A stretch of DNA of 51,242 nucleotides from Reclinomonas americana ATCC 50394 (GCA_048213135.1 PS015208.1:67291-118532), one strand, 5' to 3'. Counted from the stretch's first letter, positions 33,049 to 45,636 are shown. Program-made: numbers and translations. Notes: generated from the letters alone by a model not told the origin.

Positions 33049-34670
33049 TTGTGATGGGAGCGATGGGGCTGTGTCGCACAAAAAAAAAGATCAACACACG
33101 CGAATACTAACGTCTCAGTGACAGCGTGTGCAAGTGGAACACACACAAACAGGGAAAAGAATAACACGTGAAGTGCAGGCAAAAGTGAATTGACTGAGTG
33201 AAATGCAGAGAGCGCGCGCACCGCAGAGAGGCAGTTGGACATCTTTGTGTGTGAGAGATGTCACGCCCCACCTCTCAACTCCACACTGCGTCGCGCTCAC
33301 ACATGCACAGAGACACACACCACAACGCATACCCCGCTCTCATTTCGCGTCTTCCCATCACCACTCACCAAAGAAAAATCAATCACACAATAATTGGTCT
33401 GGGGTAATGGAGACAGAGAGAAAGGGGGTATGATAGAGAACAATCACACACACACACACACAGAGAATACACAAAGGAGGAGAAGAGAGAATGGGAGAGA
33501 GAGGAGCACGCGTTTCGTTCGCACGCGGCGATTTGATTGAATGGTTTGAGTGCGGGACGCCGGTATAAGAATAGCCNNNNNNNNNNNNNNNNNNNNNNNN
33601 NNNNNNNNNNNNNNNNNNNNNNNNNNNNNNNNNNNNNNNNNNNNNNNNNNNNNNNNNNNNNNNNNNNNNNNNNNNNNNNNNNNNNNNNNNNNNNNNNNNN
33701 NNNNNNNNNNNNNNNNNNNNNNNNNNNNNNNNNNNNNNNNNNNNNNNNNNNNNNNNNNNNNNNNNNNNNNNNNNNNNNNNNNNNNNNNNNNNNNNNNNNN
33801 NNNNNNNNNNNNNNNNNNNNNNNNNNNNNNNNNNNNNNNNNNNNNNNNNNNNNNNNNNNNNNNNNNNNNNNNNNNNNNNNNNNNNNNNNNNNNNNNNNNN
33901 NNNNNNNNNNNNNNNNNNNNNNNNNNNNNNNNNNNNNNNNNNNNNNNNNNNNNNNNNNNNNNNNNNNNNNNNNNNNNNNNNNNNNNNNNNNNNNNNNNNN
34001 NNNNNNNNNNNNNNNNNNNNNNNNNNNNNNNNNNNNNNNNNNNNNNNNNNNNNNNNNNNNNNNNNNNNNNNNNNNNNNNNNNNNNNNNNNNNNNNNNNNN
34101 NNNNNNNNNNNNNNNNNNNNNNNNNNNNNNNNNNNNNNNNNNNNNNNNNNNNNNNNNNNNNNNNNNNNNNNNNNNNNNNNNNNNNNNNNNNNNNNNNNNN
34201 NNNNNNNNNNNNNNNNNNNNNNNNNNNNNNNNNNNNNNNNNNNNNNNNNNNNNNNNNNNNNNNNNNNNNNNNNNNNNNNNNNNNNNNNNNNNNNNNNNNN
34301 NNNNNNNNNNNNNNNNNNNNNNNNNNNNNNNNNNNNNNNNNNNNNNNNNNNNNNNNNNNNNNNNNNNNNNNNNNNNNNNNNNNNNNNNNNNNNNNNNNNN
34401 NNNNNNNNNNNNNNNNNNNNNNNNNNNNNNNNNNNNNNNNNNNNNNNNNNNNNNNNNNNNNNNNNNNNNNNNNNNNNNNNNNNNNNNNNNNNNTACGACG
34501 TCGATTGGCCCGTGTCGTCATCTTCGGCCGTTGCACGACGATAGTGCATACGCAACAGTAGTTCATTATGTTGCAGAGTTGCGGCAGTGAAAAGAATTCA
34601 CCGCGAGGTCGAATCACAAAATGTCCTGCAGCTGACTTCGACTTTGATCGCACCTCGGAGACAGCGCCAA
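33049..34670. other. Intergenic region with the largest gap of the window
   Basis: It contains a 917-base N run (33577-34493). The visible left part (33049-33576) is CA/GA-rich with no supported gene. The right part (34494-34670) is the presumed 5' region of the ClpB gene; an upstream in-frame ATG lies at 34587. A whole small gene could hide in the gap. Confidence 0.6.
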
Positions 34671-37600
34671 ATGCTGAGCAGCGTTCTGCGATGGAGCGCA
34701 CAACAGCTCTCCACGCCATCCTCGACGTCGAAAGCATCGTCAGCGATGATGACGACACTGATGACGCAACCACTTCGATGGCATCTCTCTCGGCGAGGAT
34801 TCATCGAAATGAGAACCACACTGCCCGACAACCCCGGTAGGAGCAGCAGGCACCTTACTCACACACAGACACATTCTCTTCTCTCACACACGCACACACA
34901 TGCACGCAGGCGATGCACTGAAAAAATACGGCAAGGATCTGACCGAAGTTGCATACTTCTCTCTCTCTCTTCCCCCACCTTCTCTCTCCCGCCACTCACA
35001 CCTCCACTCACTCAGTTGGCGGAGAACGGCAAACTCGATCCGGTGGTTGGTCGCGACGAAGAGATTCGCCGCACTCTGCAGGTGCTCGCCCGTCGCACCA
35101 AGAACAACCCGGTTCTCATCGGGGAGCCGGGCGTGGGCAAGACGGCGATCATCGAGGGCCTCGCGCAGCGCATTGTCAAGGGCGAGGTACCGGACAGCAT
35201 TAAGAACCGGCGAGTGATTGCGCTGGATTTGGGCTCGTTGGTCGCCGGCGCCAGCTACCGCGGAGAGTTTGAGCAGCGACTCAAGTCGGTGCTGCGCGAT
35301 GTGCAGCAGGCCGAGGGCAAGATGCTGCTGTTCATCGACGAGTTGCACACGCTTGTGGGCGCTGGAGTGCGTTGCTGCCGAGTTGTCGCGATTGGTTCCG
35401 GTGAGGGAAACTGACTGTGCATGCAGGCTGCTGAAGGATCAATGGATGCGTCAAACATGCTAAAGCCGGCACTGGCACGTGGCGACTTGCACTGCATCGG
35501 TGCGACGACGCTCAACGAGTATCGCAAGGTTCGACCGTTCGCGGTGTGTCAAGGGTGGAACCTGTCTCCTAACGACCACCACGCACACAGTACATTGAGA
35601 AAGATGCCGCGCTGGCGCGGCGATTCCAGACCGTGTTCGTGCCAGAGCCGTCGGTGGAGGCCACTATTAGCATCTTGCGTGGATGTTGCGCCTCTTTCCT
35701 CTGCGCCTTCGTCACAACTTCTGCCATCCCGAAGTGACGATGCTCGTGTGCAGTGAAGGAGCGCTACGAAGTGCACCATGGCGTGCGAATCGCCGATGGA
35801 GCACTGGTGGCCGCCGCTGTGCATTCGCACAAGTACCTGTCGGAGCGCAAGTTGCCTGACAAGGCCATTGACTTGGTGGACGAGGCAGCCAGTCGCCTGC
35901 GTCTGCAGTTACGTGGATCTTTATCATCGATCATGCTCGCTCTCCCTCACTCCACACACACACACCCCAGGCAAGAGAGCAAGCCAGAGGACATTGATCA
36001 GCTGGATCAGGCCATCATCACGCTGAAGATTGAGCGCGAGGCGCTGAAGAAGGAGAGTGATCGAGCGTCGCTGGAGCGTCGCGAGCGTGTCAATTCCGAA
36101 CTGCGCCAGAAGCAAAACGAAATGGACCGCCTCATGAAAGTGTGGCAGGAGGAGAAGTTGCGTGGAGAGATCCTCGTCGCTTCTTGTTGTTCTATCCCTG
36201 TTCTCACGCATATGCACAGGAAGCGCATCAACGAACTGAAGGAGTCCAAGGCGGCACTGGAACGCGCCAAGGCCGAACTGGAACGAGTGCAACGCACCGG
36301 CAACTGGCAGCGAGCCGGCGAGCTCAAGTACTCCGAGATTCCCAAGCTGGAGCAGGCGCTGAAGCATGAGTTGCGTGCGAATCAACTACACGAGGAGCAT
36401 GTTTCTCTGTGGTCTCACAGGATTCGCAGAGAATCGGATGAGCTCCGCATGCTGAGCGACGTGGTGACGGAAAAGGACGTGCTGCGCGTGATTGGCAAGG
36501 CCACGGGCATTCCAGTCGAGGTGTGTGCGAGAGAGACGGCCGGCCATGTCAACCGTTTCCTTTCTCGTCGCTTATCAAAATGCACGGTGACGCACAGAAT
36601 TTGATGATGGGCGAGAAGGAGCGCTTGTTGCAAATGGAAAGCATGCTCAGCAAGCGCGTCGTGGGGCAAGACGAGGCCATCAAGGCGATCAGGTGAGGCT
36701 CACTACCGAATTGTTATTTATTGCGTCTCCAGTTTTTTTCTGTGGTCTCATCGCCGTCGTCCCAGCAATGCAATTCGCGTTTCGCGTGCCGGTTTGCATG
36801 CGCACAATCGCCCGCTGGGCTCCTTCTTGTTCCTCGGCCCAACGGGTGTCGGCAAGACCGAATTGTGCAAGGCGCTGGCGCAGTTCCTCTTCAACGACGA
36901 CAACGCCATGGTCCGCATCGACATGAGCGAGTACATGGAGCGCTTCTCCGTGTCGCGCCTTGTCGGTGCACCACCGGTGCGCAATGTGTTTGCGCAGTGC
37001 GTCAGCAGTGGATTGTCGTCACTCACACGCCAACAAAACTTGCAGGGCTACGTCGGCTACGAGGAGGGTGGCACACTGACCGAGGCAGTGCGTCGCCGAC
37101 CGTACCAACTGGTGCTGTTTGACGAGTTCGAAAAGGCGCACCGCGAGGTCTCCAACATTCTGCTGCAAGTCATGGACGAAGGCCACTTGACCGACAGTCA
37201 GGGCCGGCGAGTCGACTTCAAGAACACCCTCATCATTCTCACCAGCAACATTGGCGCACAGTCGCTAACTCCCGACTTGTCGGTACGCATTCTTCTTCTT
37301 CTTTCGCTAAGTTCACTGGCACTGACTGAACGGTGTTGTGGCGATCGATGACAGGATGCGGAAGTAAAGTCGACGCTGATGGATGCCGCGCGCAACTTCA
37401 TGGCCCCCGAATTCTTCAACCGTCTCGACGAAGTGGTCGTCTTCAATCGCCTAAAGTTCGAGCACATGGATCGCATCATCGACGTTCAAATGCGCAGTTG
37501 CGATACTCACTGTGGCCGATGCTGGGCATGTTTACTGATGGAGACCGTGCGTGAACAGATATTCGCGGAATGCTGGCTGATCGACACATTGACGTGGAGC

Positions 37601-37976
37601 TGGACAAGCCCGCTCGCGAATTCCTGGCTCGCGTTGGCTTTGAGCCAGCATATGGCGCCCGGCCACTGAAGCGCGCCATTCAGGTACACACTGCTGCTGT
37701 GGAAGTTGACCTTGGTCGGTCTTGTCTCTCGCTCACACGCCGCCGTCGCTGTGACACCAGGAACACCTGCTGAATCCGCTCGCGGCTCGCCTGCTGCAAG
37801 GCGATGTGCTGGAGAACGATCTGGTGCGCGTCCTGGTGGACCCTGTTGACCGCAAGCAGCTGACGTTTGAGATTGAGCACCGCGGTGAGCCTGCCGGCAA
37901 GGCCGACGGCAAGTCCGCGTCGAGCTCGTCCACCAAATCGAATGGCTCCGTCCAGGAGGCCGAGATCGTGTCTTGA
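34671..37976 (+). CDS. ClpB/Hsp104-family disaggregase, mitochondrial (Hsp78) type
   Basis: The ATG at 34671 gives [19 protein letters not shown], a Ser/Arg-rich presequence typical of mitochondrial import. The Clp N-domain is absent; the protein goes straight to [12 protein letters not shown] and [22 protein letters not shown]+ domain 1 has Walker A GEPGVGKT, Walker B LLFIDE and [12 protein letters not shown]. The coiled middle domain runs through [15 protein letters not shown] to about 36450. Domain 2 has GPTGVGKT, pore loop GYVGYEEGG, Walker [30 protein letters not shown], and the sensor-2 region [11 protein letters not shown]. The tail is Ser/Lys-rich. Hsp78 solubilises aggregates in the matrix together with mtHsp70. 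About fifteen exons; several introns start GTTGCG. An earlier in-frame ATG (34587) makes the start uncertain. All catalytic motifs are intact. Confidence 0.94.
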
Positions 37977-38038
37977 TCGGCATCGACACCCGCAACACGC
38001 ATAGAATGAGAAAACCATCGTCGTGAATGACAATGCAC

Positions 38039-40389
38039 TCATGACGGATTTGTGGAGGTGGCTGGCGTGGGTGCGGGTGCGGGACGACGGCTGAGATACT
38101 TGGCGTGTTGTGGCGCCATGACCGCACAGTCAATGTTGAGCAGGGCACAGGCGCACGAGGTGGCGCGCTCCAGTACACCACGCTTCAGTGCACATGTCTC
38201 CCACACGCCTGCTGGTTTCTCGACAGCGATCAGTTCGCACATGCAAGGAGGCGAGGTGAGGTCACTCGTTCAAACGAACCAGACTCGCGCATGTCGCCAA
38301 CGGTGCCTGCCACCACATCAATGCCAGTCCACCACTCCCCGCGCCGGTGCGCGACTCGGAGGCCTTGCAGGGTGCTGCATGAAGAGTGCAGCGTCAGTGG
38401 TCGGCGAAGAGAAAGGAATTGTAGTTGTTAGGTTGCTCACCTCGGCCAATCCATGCCGGCCGATTCGGCAAGCAGACGCACGTGGTCTTCAAGAGCCGCA
38501 ACAAACACATCCACCGCCCCGTCAACGACTTCGGAACGCTGCAGGAGTGGCGAGTGAGAACCTGGAGAACAGACATGGACTGACTGTCACTTTGTCAACG
38601 CGAACCAGTGCATCCTCGCGACCCAATCGCGTCACCAGTGCCATTTCTGCACTGCCACCACCAGTGATGCACTGCAGACGCGGAGCATGTCAACATTGAA
38701 AGGGACCACAGTTCGTGCGATGGCAGGTGCAAGTGTACCTGAAAACCACCGGTGCGGCGCTCAAACATGACCAGCGACAGCGCATCATGCATGGCACGAC
38801 GGACCTCGGCGGTCGCGCTGTCGGTGGGGGCGCAGAGCACCAGTGTCGAAAACACTGGTGCGCGGCCGTCGCTGACTTGCTCCACCTCCACGCGCCACTG
38901 CGACTCCTCAACACGCATCACTCGGATACACACCGGCGTCAGCTTGGACTCGAGACGATCGCCGGCGTCGGTGAGTGCACTCTGTGTTTTGAAAATGAGA
39001 AGACAGTTGCCATCCGCGACAAGTGCCGTGAGCGCCAGACCTCGGTGAGTATCACACCCGCGGTGCACAGGAGTGCCAGCCGATCCAGCTCGGCATGGGA
39101 CACACCGCCAAACACGTGAATGCCGTGCGCCTCGAACACTGCATGCGTCTCGGCGGTGATCACCTGCGCCACACATGACCACCTATCAGCAACTCCTCCT
39201 CGCACCCACAGGCTGAGCAAGCGCCGCAACAGAGCCCACAAAAGCCGCAGCGACACCGAGTTCCGCCAGCCGTGCACACACGCTACGCAGTGCTTCTGTT
39301 CTCACACCACTGCCGAGGATAGAATTAAGGTGGGCATCAGCATCTTGTGGTCATGCATGCATGGGGATCCCCAACCTGTCAGGCGCACTGGCACTCTCCC
39401 ATATGCGCCGCTCCGATCGCGCCGACGGCGCCGCGATGGAGGCACTCAGGCTTCGAATGACAACAGCGTGACTCGGTTCGGTGGCCAGGCTGCTGGCACG
39501 TGTCAGCGCGATGATCGTGGTATCTTAAACGAGATAAACGCAACGCCACCACGGCTGCGCCTGCCTTCACGCGGTCGATGCAAACGCCGTGAAACACACG
39601 CGACTCGTCCACCTGCCCGCCCACACGCTGCGCAAGAAACACACAATCACTGTCGTCCACATCGTCCAGCTCGAGAAGCGGGCACACCGCCTCGCACAGC
39701 AATGCCGCCAGATGCACACGCCACGGCGCAGCGACCTTGGTGGCCAGACACGACATGGCCAGTCGCTCGACCGCCGATCGTGCACCAGCCTTTGAGGAAG
39801 ATGAGGAAGCAGTGGCTGGAGTCAGTGTCTCGCAGGCACACAGTCGACGACACAGTTCCCACAGCGAAGCAATCACTCGTGCCGGGCGCCACGAGTCGCG
39901 GCGGATGAGCTCCTTCCCGCCCATGCACAGTGCAATGGCCAACAACGCCACCGAGGTTGTTCCGTCACCCACTGCATGCATGCATCGTCAGCCAGATTGC
40001 AATGAGTGTGCCTCCCCCAGCGATCGATGCACACCTTCGCGTTCCTGTGCGAGCGCTGCCTCGCGTACGAGTTGCGATGCCGGGTGACGCAGATCGATTG
40101 AACGCAACACCGTCGCACCGTCGCTGGTGAACACCACCGAGCCAAGTGGATCTGAGAGTGACAAAACGAGGATTAGCTGCAGTCTCCTTCTGTGTGTGTT
40201 ACATGCAAGAGACAACGTGCCGGTAAGTGCTTTGAGCATGGCGTGCGGGCCGAGGAGCGTCCACAGCACTTGTCGCACGCGTCGCAACTCTCGCTCCATC
40301 CACTCATCGAGATCGGCCACTGCAGCGCCCTCACTGGTGGTGCCGACCGCGGGGAGGAGTAGGCGCGCGTCGGGATGCACGAGCTCCAT
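38039..40389 (-). CDS. Divergent group II (TCP-1/CCT-like) chaperonin
   Basis: The ATG at 40389 gives MELVHPDARLLLPAVGTTSE, then the nucleotide loop WTLLGPHAMLKAL (usual LGPKGMDKM), VVFTSDGATVLRSIDLRHPA and QEREVGDGTTSVALLA. GDGTTS is the conserved ATPase motif. LAMSCLATKVAAPWR and VGGQVDESRVFHGVCID follow. Apical pieces are LAELGVAAAFVGS, AHGIHVFGGVSHAELDRLAL and STLVLCAPTDSAT. The second ATP block is CITGGGSAEMALVTRLG, then ALEDHVRLLAESAGMDW, GIDVVAGTVGDMRES, GVWETCALKRGVLERAT and NIDCAVMAP. Thus all three chaperonin domains exist. The sequence does not clearly match any one CCT subunit, so it is either a fast-evolving CCT subunit or a BBS6/10/12-type relative. These fold actin/tubulin or assemble the BBSome, respectively. 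The middle exons (about 39280-39540) are poorly resolved. Spacing to the helicase stop is 75 bp. Confidence 0.85.
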
Positions 40390-40464
40390 TTTCGACGCAG
40401 CGCGGATTCACTTTGTTACTTTTGTTTTTCGTTGATTCATTGACTGTCTGACGGTTCGTTTTCT

Positions 40465-42419
40465 TCACGACGATGGTTGGGCGGCGGTGCTGCGCGGGAG
40501 ACGAATGTCGGTGGGTGAGCGGACAGCAACACCTCGCTGCTGGCAGGCGGCAGTCAGGCGGCGTTTGATTACGGTTAGATCACGCTCGCCGACCGCCGCT
40601 GCGTCTTCGACATCGCTGCCACTCACGGCCACCACCAGCAGAGGACCGCTCGAGCGCGTGAGAGAGACCTGCAGGTCGGCAGCCGAGGGCGGCTCGTCCT
40701 CCACTCCTCCTATCGATCGCACACACACACACGCGCAGCGTCAGCGCCATCAGCAAGGGGGAGTGGTTGCGGCCAAGCAAGACAACGCAACCCTCGGACA
40801 AGATGACCACGGCGGCGCCACAGTCGCGCTCGTGCAAATGGTGAGGCGGAACAATGTCGACGTCGGTGGGCACATTCGGAGAGGTGACGAGCTCTTGCGC
40901 CACGCAGTCCTCGTGTACCATCACCGCCACCTCCGTGGCCGCATGCACCTCGAGCAGACGCTCAATGCACTGTTCCACCGTCACGACGACTGCCACACGG
41001 ATTGTCAGCAAATCGACGCACATCTCCAGCCAAGGACGTACACAAAGCACTCAACGATCAGAGCGATTCGTGTCAATCAGCCACACACTGCTGGTGCCCT
41101 CTGGCCGGTCGGCATCGTCCTCGGCATCAGCAGCGGGCGGCGGTGCGGGAATCTCCTCAAACACCTCGTGAAGCACGTGAGCTGTGCTCGTCGTCAGCAT
41201 CGATGAAGAAGAAGTCAGCTAGGGGGGACGCAGACAACCGCACCGACTGTAGGATCCAGCCGATACTGCTGCTGCAGGTGACATTGCGAGGCGACACCAG
41301 ACAAGCACCAGTCCAGCACACTCTCCGACAGAGCCGACACCAGATCGATCTGCGACTGCGGTATGCCACTCGACGGTACCAGTCGCGGTCGGGGACCTTG
41401 CACAGAACCCGCGCACACAAATTGCACCACTGTTTGTTTGCAGAGGAAGGAGATTAGTGAGGTCGTCGAGGATGATTCGAAAAAACACCACACCGAGCGC
41501 ACCATCGTGTCCGGCAGAAAGCTGCCAGCAATTATTGCGCAAGTTGAGCATGGTGTGCGAGAATGACTACATCGACATAGAGAGTTCTACGCACCGGTAC
41601 CATGCCCAGCGGCACGCTGCATTGCGAGGCGCCGTCGAGAATCACACGGTACACGGTGCCGGACTGAGGCAGCTGACGCGCCATGTGTCCGAGGTCGGCC
41701 AGAGTGACAAAGAAGATGCGAGCGGTGGCCAGCGCACGGTCCAGCTGATCGTCATGACGACGCTGCGCGACGATAGCAGATAATGTCAGCTACTCCTATC
41801 AACAGGAAGACCACCGATCTCGCGTCACACCTGTCGCAGCGCTCCGGTCGACAACACACGACCTCCGCGGTAAAGAGACTCTGCACCAATCAATAAAAAA
41901 AGTAACACTGAGTTAGCGTGCGACTGCGAGTGCTCTACGAATGGGACTGGTCACGCACCAAAGTACGACATGTGGGCGTCGGAGAGTGTGTCGTGCACGA
42001 GGCGCACCACATGCAGCTTGGAGGCAGCATCGGGAGCCTCTTTGAAGAACATGCTCGCCAAGTTGTCCACAGTGGCATTGGTCGGGCCAGTGACAATGAC
42101 GCGGTCGTGATGGAACGCCCAGGTGAACAGCGACAGGATCGCCGTCAGGACCGACGACTTGCCTGGCGATACACACGCACACGCCTGTGAGTGAGCAACA
42201 CATTGCACTTGCACCACATCTCTGGCACACGCACCTGTGCCTGGCGGTCCAGTGATGGCGACCAGGTTGTGCATGAGGGCCGCCTCCAACGCACCCAGCT
42301 GCGACTCATCAAACACGGCTTGATCGATCGAACTCGCAGACGCCGGCTCCACCACGGCCGCCGACTCGCCAAGTGCTACAGCGTCCAGAGAACCAGTGAG
42401 TGCGGGGTCACCAGCAGCA

Positions 42420-42456
<37 letters not shown>

Positions 42457-45269
42457 GACGCAACGAGTAGTTCGGAAGCGCGTTAACAGGCGCCACGGAA
42501 CATCGGCCGAGTCAATGGCGAGCGACAGCAGCTCGCGCAACGGCGTATCAGCTGCCAGTCCACTGGATCCGCTGACGTGGAGTCGGAGGCGCCTTTCGGC
42601 AGCCTCACGCGCCAACGTGCTCAATGATTTGGTCTTTGTTGGAGAAGCACGGGGCATATTAACACAAGGCAATGAACACCCCCGGAGGGGGATAGAAGCT
42701 GACACTAGCTCACCTGGCCGCTGATAATGTTGCGAGTGTTGGTCGGCAGGTCGAGGTGCAGAATGTTGCGAATGGCGAACAGCATGGCCACCGTCTCGTG
42801 ACGGTCCGTGTTGATCAAGCGACGCTCGTGAACCGGGTAGCGGCCACAGCGAGCGGCCACATTTGCCGCCTGCGTGTTTCCACACAGACAGTCAGCAACA
42901 ATGACATCAACGCGGTGGAATAGACTCGACGCACCTCTGGGGGCATTCCGTTTCCAATGTCAATGTGCAACTCGAGTGTGCGCAGACTGGCCACGTATCG
43001 ACACAAATGCTGTGCAGTGGCGGGTGAGCGACATGGGATGAGAAACAAGGGTGATTGTTGGCGCTGCTGCCTGTCACCTTGAAGCACACGTTGCGCGCCA
43101 CGGTGGTCAGTCGCGCCTCACTGTCGCGGAACACAACATCACGCGGCAGTCCACGGCGAACAAACTCCTCGTGCACCCACGTGAGCGGCTGCACGTCCTC
43201 CGAGGCGTACACAATGAGATCGCGCGACAGTGGTCGGTGTTGCCAGAGATTGCTGCGGCGCACAAGATGGGTAAGGGGCTGCGAGAGAGACCGACGACTG
43301 CGCTGCACACACCGGTCCTGATTCATCATGCTGCGCACTTGGCTTTTGAGGTCGGTCGCCGACTTGAACCCGAGCTGAATCAACAGACTCGTGAAGCCAA
43401 TCTCCCGCGAGGGCTTGTGCTGCGAGTCGCCACATCTCTCAGCACTTCAAGCAACATCGCACTGTGCGTCTGAATGGATGGTCACGACGTACCTGTCGCT
43501 GCATCAAGTGCTGCCACGCCACCTGCGTGTCGAACACGGATCGCAGAACAATTCTGTACTGCTCCAGCAGTGCACCTGCGTCAGCACGGCAGTCGTGAAT
43601 GACCTGTGGGGGGTCACATGTGCGCGCGGTCAGCTTGTATGCACTCACAACACGAGCTCATGAGCACTGACCTTGGTGTACGCCGGACTCTCCAACAGCC
43701 ACCGCAGAGTGCTGGTGGGCTCGGACAGCATGCGCGGCTCAGTGGAAATGTCAAACAGGTACACGTTGCCACGCGGATCCGACAGTTGCAGCAGACAGAG
43801 TGCGCCGCTGGTCGTGGAAATAGTACACCAGCAAGAAATCAACACCGATGCATGATTGTGCACACCAGATGCATGTGACGACTCACGTGTACGACAGATT
43901 GACTCCCTCGCAGTCCCACCCGAGCACGTCGTACTGCTGCAGATGTGAAGCCACAATCTCACATCGCGCGTATGAGTCCACCAGGAACAGCTTCCCGTAG
44001 ATCCCTGACATTGGTTGCGACAGGTTGTCCACCAGCATCTTCTCCCACTCCTGTCGATCGTCCTCCGGCTGTACACAAACAAAATGAGTGTCGATAGCAC
44101 TGCCACCAACACAAAGCACAACGCACTCTCGGTGGCGACGACAGAGACGATACGACTGAAGCGGCTGTCATCATGCCGGAATTCAACGGCGCCGGCACAC
44201 TGTGAGGTCGCGACTGTGCCGACACGCCACCACCACCACCACCGCTGCCGCCATTGACGCCGCGCGGCGAGTGCGAGAGTGGAGAGGGACCGCCGCCAGA
44301 GCCACCACCAGCACCAGCACCACCGCTGCCCGGCGGCGAGCCCATGGGATTGAACGAGTACATGGGTGGCGACGGTTGCGGCGGCGGCCTGCCCATCATC
44401 ATGCCCGGCGGTCCAGCTCCTGCGGGATAGTACGGCGCTGGCAGATGCATTGGCTGGCGCGAGGGCGACGGCATACCACCGGGCATGCCGTACGGCATGT
44501 GACCGAAGGAGCCGGGGGGCGAGAACGCCATGGGCACGTACAGCGGCTGCCCCGGATTGTAGCCGGGAAACCAGAGTGGCGAGCCGACCGACGGTCGCAT
44601 GGAGGAGGCCCCCGGCGACGACGGCATGTGCATCGGCATGGATGGCGAATACACAAAGTCAGTCGGCGTACGCGCGGCCGGTGAACCCACAGCCGGACCC
44701 CGCGGTGACGGCGACTGCTGCTGAGTCGGCATCGGAAGCTGCGACGGTGCACGCGAATACACTTGTCGCGGCTGCTGCTGCTGCTGCTGCTGCTGTGGCT
44801 GCGACGGAGGCGCACGCTGCTCCTGTGGCTGCTTCACCACCTGCAGCGACACAGCAGCTGGTGGAGGCGACGCTGGCGGCAGCGGCGACGGAGAAGCCGC
44901 AGGAGGAGGAGGAGACGCCGGCGGTCCGGGCGACGTTGGCGGCCGCGGACTCACCGACACCATCCACGCCGGCGTCCGTCCCTGCGACCACACCGACTGC
45001 ACCTTACTGCACCCACACACATCATAAGCCATCACCGCCACACACACATAGCTCATCGTGTATACACAGAGTGAGTCGCACGCACCCACGCGCTGGCACC
45101 GGCTGCACCGGCTCATCCTCTCCATTCTCACCATCCTCATCAGCATCATCGTCCCCGCCACTGCCCGCGGTTGCAGCAGCAGCAGCTGCAGCAGTTGCTG
45201 CTACGCTCGCCGCATGTGCACTGGCATGCGCAGCAGCACGCAGGTTGCGGCGACGCGATCGTCGGCGAC
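40465..45269 (-). CDS. EXD1-type 3'-5' exonuclease fused to UPF1-like superfamily-1 helicase (5' end incomplete)
   Basis: Three regions are read. (1) A disordered N-terminus: Ala run, acidic patch, then Pro/Gly/Gln/Met-rich sequence (45269-44150). (2) A DEDD exonuclease of the EXD1/Egalitarian kind (44090-43080): VLGWDCEGVNLSYT with Asp-x-Glu, ALCLLQLSDPRGNVYLFDI, VIHDCRADAGALLEQY, VFDTQVAWQHL, IVYASEDVQPLTWVHEEF. All acidic catalytic residues and the Tyr are present. (3) A helicase core (42430-40470): FDESQLGALEAALMHNL, Walker A ITGPPGTGKSSVL, motif Ia VIVTGPTNATVDNLA, motif II VILDGASQ, QQQYRLDP, motif VI LQVSLTRSSG. Family knowledge points to RNA processing or decay. Motif II lacks the usual Glu (DEAS). 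About fifteen exons, all joined in frame except uncertain ones near 43450 and 41500. The start exon was not found; an acceptor at 45270 shows more lies upstream. Confidence 0.8.
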
Positions 45270-45636
45270 CTGCGCAAAAAGAGGGAAGCCATCGTCAGTC
45301 ACATTCTCGCATCTCTCTCTCTATCTCTGTCTCACTTGCTGTTGTCTGTGACACTACGTGTGTGCTTGTGGGTGAGAGAGAGAGAGAGCCCTGACGCAAC
45401 CCATATGTGCTGTCTGCGAGTGTGCAGGTGCGCGCGCGCGTCAGCAAAACGCACACGCACACACAGACACAGACAGGCTTTCTCCTCTCGTCACGCTCTG
45501 CTCACGCGCACTGTGCACACACACAGAGAGAGACAGAGACAGACAGACGGAGAGAGAGACAGGCGCACACACGCAGGTGAAAGTCGATGAGAGAATTTCA
45601 CATCCTGTCGGATTGATTGGTGTGGTGTGTGTTAAG
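45270..45636. other. Intergenic/5' region between divergent genes
   Basis: About 370 bp with CA, GA and TC repeats (45320-45575). It must hold the first exon(s) of the exonuclease-helicase gene and the BBS2 promoter, but no exon is convincing. Confidence 0.4.

Noticed and set aside
33379-34773. Long open frames across 33379-34773
   Set aside because: They are open only because they cross the 917-base N run; the real bases on either side show no coding signal except the ClpB leader.
44202-45394. Long plus-strand Ala/Thr/Arg-rich open frame
   Set aside because: It is antisense to the Pro/Gly/Gln-rich N-terminus of the exonuclease-helicase, whose minus-strand frame joins cleanly to conserved domains.
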